DNA from: Combretum micranthum | Taxonomy: Eukaryota; Streptophyta; Magnoliopsida; Myrtales; Combretaceae | Direction: 5' to 3' | Assembly: GCA_024138025.1 (NCBI GenBank) | Contig: JAMXBD010001584.1 | Coordinates: 124,001 to 188,000, forward strand | Length of the DNA: 64,000 bases | Shown: piece after piece, positions 59,974 through 64,000 of the stretch | Layout of the letters: every line of letters starts with the position of its first letter | Position numbering within the stretch: position 1 is the first letter of the stretch | Translations under genes and position numbers: made by a program | The notes under the pieces: generated by a model | What the model was told of the DNA's origin: nothing | The model's database searches: none | The model's input: the letters and a program-made list of their open reading frames with translations, nothing else

Positions 59974-61073
59974 TGTAAGGATATTTGGAGTTTGTGCAAT
60001 TGTTGTTTATGTAGATATAAGAGTTTGTGGAGTTTGGGTAACTTTGTTGTTGTTGATATCGGATTTGAGGAATTGATTTGTATTCCCGAAATTGAGAAAG
60101 GTACGACCAATTCCTACTTGTTGTTTTTGCTTGTAAGTTTAGTATTGATTGAATGGTTGTAGGAATGGAATTTTATAATAAACATAATTATTATTTGGTT
60201 TAATAATTGTCTGTTTGGTTGTGCTTGGCTTTGACTAGTAAAGACCTAGCAGATAGTGATACTGGTGAGGCACCCTGATGATCTTGATGTGAGGTTGTCC
60301 CAAGTGGACTCATGCTTTGATATGATTCCGTAGAATTAGGTGTTTCTAGATTTAGGGTGTTTGGGAGTACCCACTCATCTATATATGTATATGGTTATTA
60401 TTTTCAAAGAGTTATTTGATTTTCAATGGGGTCTGAGTAACTTCGAGTTCGGTATTAGAGTATACCTAATACTAGACTATGTTGTTTTGTTGGCTTAAAA
60501 AAGATAATAATATGATTGTTTGTAGTGGCTTAAGTTGCATGAATTATCGGCATGTTATATGTGCATATGCATTTATTTTTGGATTGGAGTTATCGTACTG
60601 GGCGTCGCCGCTCATTCTTTTAAATTTCAAGTATAGGTGAAAAGGATATAATATATGATCTTTCTAGATATGAGTTATTCTTTGATAAAGGGGATGGCGA
60701 TAGTGGACCCGACTGCCTAGCCGAGAGTTAGTATTCAGATATCAGGATTTCTAAAGAAAAGACATGTTTAGGTCATTTGGAGTTGTAGCTAGATGTTTAT
60801 GTTGGTTTTAAATGAAAAGATTTTGATGTAAACAATTTTTAGTTTCTGCTAAATTTGTTGGCTATGTTATGTTAACTTGGAATTTATGTTTGAAACAGGA
60901 GATTATGTTTTATGAAGTATATGTTTTAGTTTAAACAAGTTTTGTATCCTATGAGATACCCTATGTGTGTTTACAGGAGATAAATATATTATTGTAGATA
61001 TTAGAGCCTTTGCGTATCCTATATAAGAGAGGATATGTAGCGGGTTGTAATGCCTTCAGGTTAGGGCGTTACA
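59921..61073 (+). mobile_element. 3' part of an unrelated LTR
   Basis: GT/AT microsatellite at 59,944-59,973, then non-coding sequence ending GTTAGGGCGTTACA at 61,073, the form of a gypsy LTR 3' end. Its 5' part is absent. Joined directly to the truncated type A LTR. A tail 'ctatataagagagg' occurs near 61,020. No coding domain. Confidence 0.5.
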
Positions 61074-62280
61074 TGTAGAATAAAAGAAAAGAAGAAGAAG
61101 AAGAAGAAGAACAAGAACAAGAACAAGAAGAAACAAAGTGATTTTAACTAGATTAGAGCAAAACAAGAATAATTGTGCAAAACAAAACTTGGTCGAGCCT
61201 TGCAAAAGACCCATCAAGGGCAAAACAGCAAGGAAAAATAAGGCAATATGGTCCACTGTACCCTATATCAAGCCTTTGACATGACCTTTGACGTCCGTTT
61301 TGAGGTGATCGAGCCCTAGACTTTATGAGAGAGCTTCTATCACACCATAATGTTGAGTCTTAGATTTACCCCGTGACTGAAGCTTAACAAAAATCACACC
61401 TTGAAGAGGAAAAGCACAGTTTAGAGTGAATGCTACATTTAAGCCCTCAATGATCTCGATTTATCCCACGGTTGAATATGGACAAAAACTCAAACTTTTT
61501 GATAGAATAACATAGCTTAGGGAGAGCCCTGACATTCAATCAACATTCGAGCACTCAACTTATCCCATGAAAAGTCACCTTGTGAGTTGGCAATCTAGAG
61601 GCACACGTGTGAAAGAATCTATTATGTTAGTAAATAGAATCGTCATGATTTCTATGCCTCTAGCCTATAAATAAACGTGCGCATGCATGTAAAAGAATAA
61701 TTTGCATCATACGAACAAATTTCTAAGATAGTGTAGAGAGAGAATTCTTGGGCAAAAGAACTATTTCTTTTTGTTTTAGAAGTCTCAAAGTTTTCTAGGT
61801 AAAATTCATTATAAATTTGACACTTGTTTTTTTCAAGGACGTGTGCTTAATTTGTAATTTCATTTTAAATTCCATTTTCTTTCTTCAAGAATTTGTGCTT
61901 AATGTCTGCATCCATGGAGAAATAAACTAATGTGCGCTAGAATTGGTTTATGGTATATCATAGTATTTTAGTGTTTGTATTTTGAATGCAATAAAAATAA
62001 ATGATATGAATGACCTTAGTGATGGATATTAGCACCAAGAACCCGAGCTATCCTCTCTCTCATTTGATATTATGCACAAACAAAAAAAAAATGGTTGTTC
62101 GCCATGATAACAAAGGATTAATAAGAACTCAAGGATTTGCTCTTAAAATTCAAAGACAAATACTAAGGAAGTGTTTTATCAAAAGTCTTCATTAGGGTTT
62201 GCAACATTAGAGTGGGTATTTATATAACTCCTCATCAATGGAAAATTTGTAAATAGTACAATTTAAATAAAGGAAAAATC
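61074..62280 (+). mobile_element. LTR-like sequence with TATA box, family unknown
   Basis: Begins TGTAGAATAAAAG right after the preceding LTR end. A GAA-rich microsatellite lies at 61,089-61,133. Non-coding until a good TATA box at 61,670-61,680 (cctataaataa) and a leader-like stretch. The frame at 62,010-62,195 (MVVRHDNKGLIRTQ inside) is unrecognised. Retroelement origin is inferred from context only. Confidence 0.35.
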
Positions 62281-63490
62281 ATGCAAGTACAAGACAAAGA
62301 TAACACCCATGATACAGGGCATGATCTCTTCTGAGCAATCCTTCAATGCTGATAACAGGCACTATCACGGACGAATCATAGGTTGTGATCTATTATGAAC
62401 GAACATCTAATGCTGATATGGGCATTATTCAAGATATACCCTTGGTCATGAGCGTGATACCGCCCGTGTTCTCCTCGGTTTCCTCCTCATTTGGTCATAG
62501 CCTAGAACACAATTGTGATTGGCTTGTTCTCCTCATTTCCCTCATATTTTCTACAAATTAATTCACGAAAACTTATGTGATGCATCCCCAAGCCAAATAG
62601 GAAATCATACTCATCTTTATTAGTCAAAATCCTCATCTTGTTGAATCTTTTGATGTGAGCTTGATAATCAATAAAGAGATTCTCCTTTTCTTGCATACAT
62701 TTGGCAAGGATCTTTTGAGTTAGTCCTTAGCTTCCTTTAATGCAAGCTTTGGCAATAAATATCGGGATTCAATTTCTATCATTACTTTGGGGGTATTGAA
62801 GATTCGCCCTCGAATCTAATGCATAGGAAATCTCCATATCATAACTTGCATAAAAAATTAGCATAACAAACTCCAAGGAATGTGAATGTACCTGTAGAAA
62901 AGAATTAGTGCAATAAAATGAAGTGTTTTCCTTATAAGTGTATGGTAACTCTCTCATCACTTTTGTGGTCCTTCCACACTTGTGTTTTAAGTGTTCAGCT
63001 CTCAACACCTTACACTTTTCTCTCATAAGTACCTTACTCACTCTCTCAACATTGAAGGAGTTTGGTACAAAAATCAAGTCTATCTCATTCCTTATTGGTG
63101 GTTGAAGAATATTTATCCACTCGTCTTTTCCTCGATCTCTCTCACACTGATTCCTATCTTTAGGAGAGCAATAATGGAACAACAAACACCATAGCTCCTC
63201 CATATAACATTGTATTCAACTTTCACTTTCACAATCCCCTTCCAACTCATAACAAAGTTGACAACTCCAATCACAAAATTCTCAATCATACTCAAACACA
63301 TTGCATACTCTTTATTAAGGGAATACAAAAGCTCATATAGTTTCAAACAAAGCCCTTCATATAGATACAATCAAAACCCTTTCACACCATTTATTCTCAT
63401 TGACAATATGACATACCATCCGTTCAATGTTAGATAGTGATCAAGATCCATCAATGAATGTTTTGTCTCCATGACAACAATAACACAATA
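62281..63490 (-). other. Unassigned stretch with minus-strand frames
   Basis: No known domain recognised. Minus-strand frames at 62,502-62,696 (64 residues, includes IDYQAHIKRFNKMRILTNK) and 62,769-63,203 (144 residues) are the longest. The first, with the frame upstream of it (FNTPKVMIEIESRYLLPKLA, about 62,740-62,810), looks more protein-like than the LTR noise elsewhere and may be a decayed gag or transposon protein. That is a guess. No start signal or splice site could be supported. Confidence 0.3.
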
Positions 63491-64000
63491 TGCACAATAT
63501 TTGTTTGTTGAAGTATTATTATGTTCATGCATATAAAAGTAGAGATCTTGCATGAATAATATATGTTCATGTGTTTAAACTCATTTTCATGCAGTATAAG
63601 TAGTAGATCTAGCATTTAGACACTCATATTTTTCTTGACATTCATGTTCCTATGGATATTGTGTGTTTTCATGCATTAATATTCATAAAGACTTAGTCTT
63701 GTATATATAAATGTGATAGTTGGTAGATCTTTATGAAGATAAGACAAGGAACTTGAAAAGAAAAAGTTTTTGTTAGAAATGTTCAAAAGAAAATTCGTAT
63801 GATTTTCAAGACCTATTTTAAAAACTCTTAAAACCACTTTGAAACTCATATTTTATATGAAAAATGAAGGGTATAAGTAATAAGTATCATTAAGTAATGA
63901 TTTTTATAAGTTGAAATGAGTTTAGATATGAGTAATGTGTAAAACAAGTAGTGGAATTAAGATGGAAAATTTTGAGTTAGTGTTCAACTTGTAAAATTCG
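63491..64000 (+). mobile_element. Type E/B LTR, runs off the window
   Basis: Matches the LTR at 11,359-14,866 from about 12,380 to 12,850 (ttgttgaagtatt, gtagtagatctagc, ttttcatgcattaat, 'tagttggtagatc'). It enters the degenerate internal array at about 63,780. The 5' part of the LTR is missing, so it is truncated at about 63,500. Confidence 0.7.

Noticed and set aside
59926..60162. 78-codon plus-strand frame over the AT microsatellite
   Set aside because: Its start is the translated GT/AT repeat and no domain follows.

Overview
The window is plant nuclear DNA made almost entirely of nested LTR retrotransposons. It is very A+T rich and carries Ty1-copia and Ty3-gypsy coding remnants, tRNA-Met-type primer sites, 5-bp target-site duplications (TSDs) and long LTRs with TG...CA ends. 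A eudicot with a large, repeat-rich genome fits, but the species cannot be named from this. I see no host gene, rRNA, tRNA or CRISPR array. The short open frames are broken retroelement domains or chance frames in LTRs.

The layers can be peeled apart by ends and TSDs. Layer 0 is a degraded Tat/Ogre-like gypsy element (about 4,787-6,023, resuming 54,306-56,026). Layer 1 is a Ty1-copia element at 6,024-54,305, about 8.5 kb of its own sequence spread over 48 kb, with both LTRs, primer site, gag, integrase, reverse transcriptase (RT), RNase H and polypurine tract recognisable but broken. Layer 2 is four insertions into the copia: a solo LTR in its 5' LTR (6,368-9,553, TSD ACCAT), a solo LTR in its leader (11,359-14,866), and two LTR units in its RT (18,792-31,831, TSD CTGTT; 32,168-52,149). 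Layer 3 sits inside those: a copia-type solo LTR (20,157-21,670, TSD GCTAT), a minus-strand solo LTR (23,429-31,441, TSD CCAAT), a full-length minus-strand gypsy element (33,181-45,757, TSD AATTT) and another gypsy-type LTR (about 46,540-48,228). Layer 4 is a solo LTR at 23,802-28,136 (TSD GGAAC).

Most units belong to one group of 3.5-5.7 kb LTRs that begin TGTAAACCC or TGTAAGTCCC and end near GGGGCGTGACA. They share ordered modules: a pyrimidine-rich TATA promoter, a hairpin block, a conserved core of about 85 bp, a variable tandem-repeat cassette and a common 3' end. The full-length member has a primer site, tract, TSD, two gag modules and the last codons of pol, but no RT or integrase, so it looks like a deletion derivative of a chromovirus-like gypsy element that would need enzymes supplied in trans.

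The flanks hold more of the same. At 1-4,786 lie two minus-strand LTRs, one inside the other. At 56,027-64,000 lie an LTR fragment, a possible hAT fragment, a truncated LTR fused to a foreign LTR end, further LTR-like sequence, an unassigned stretch and the start of another long LTR.
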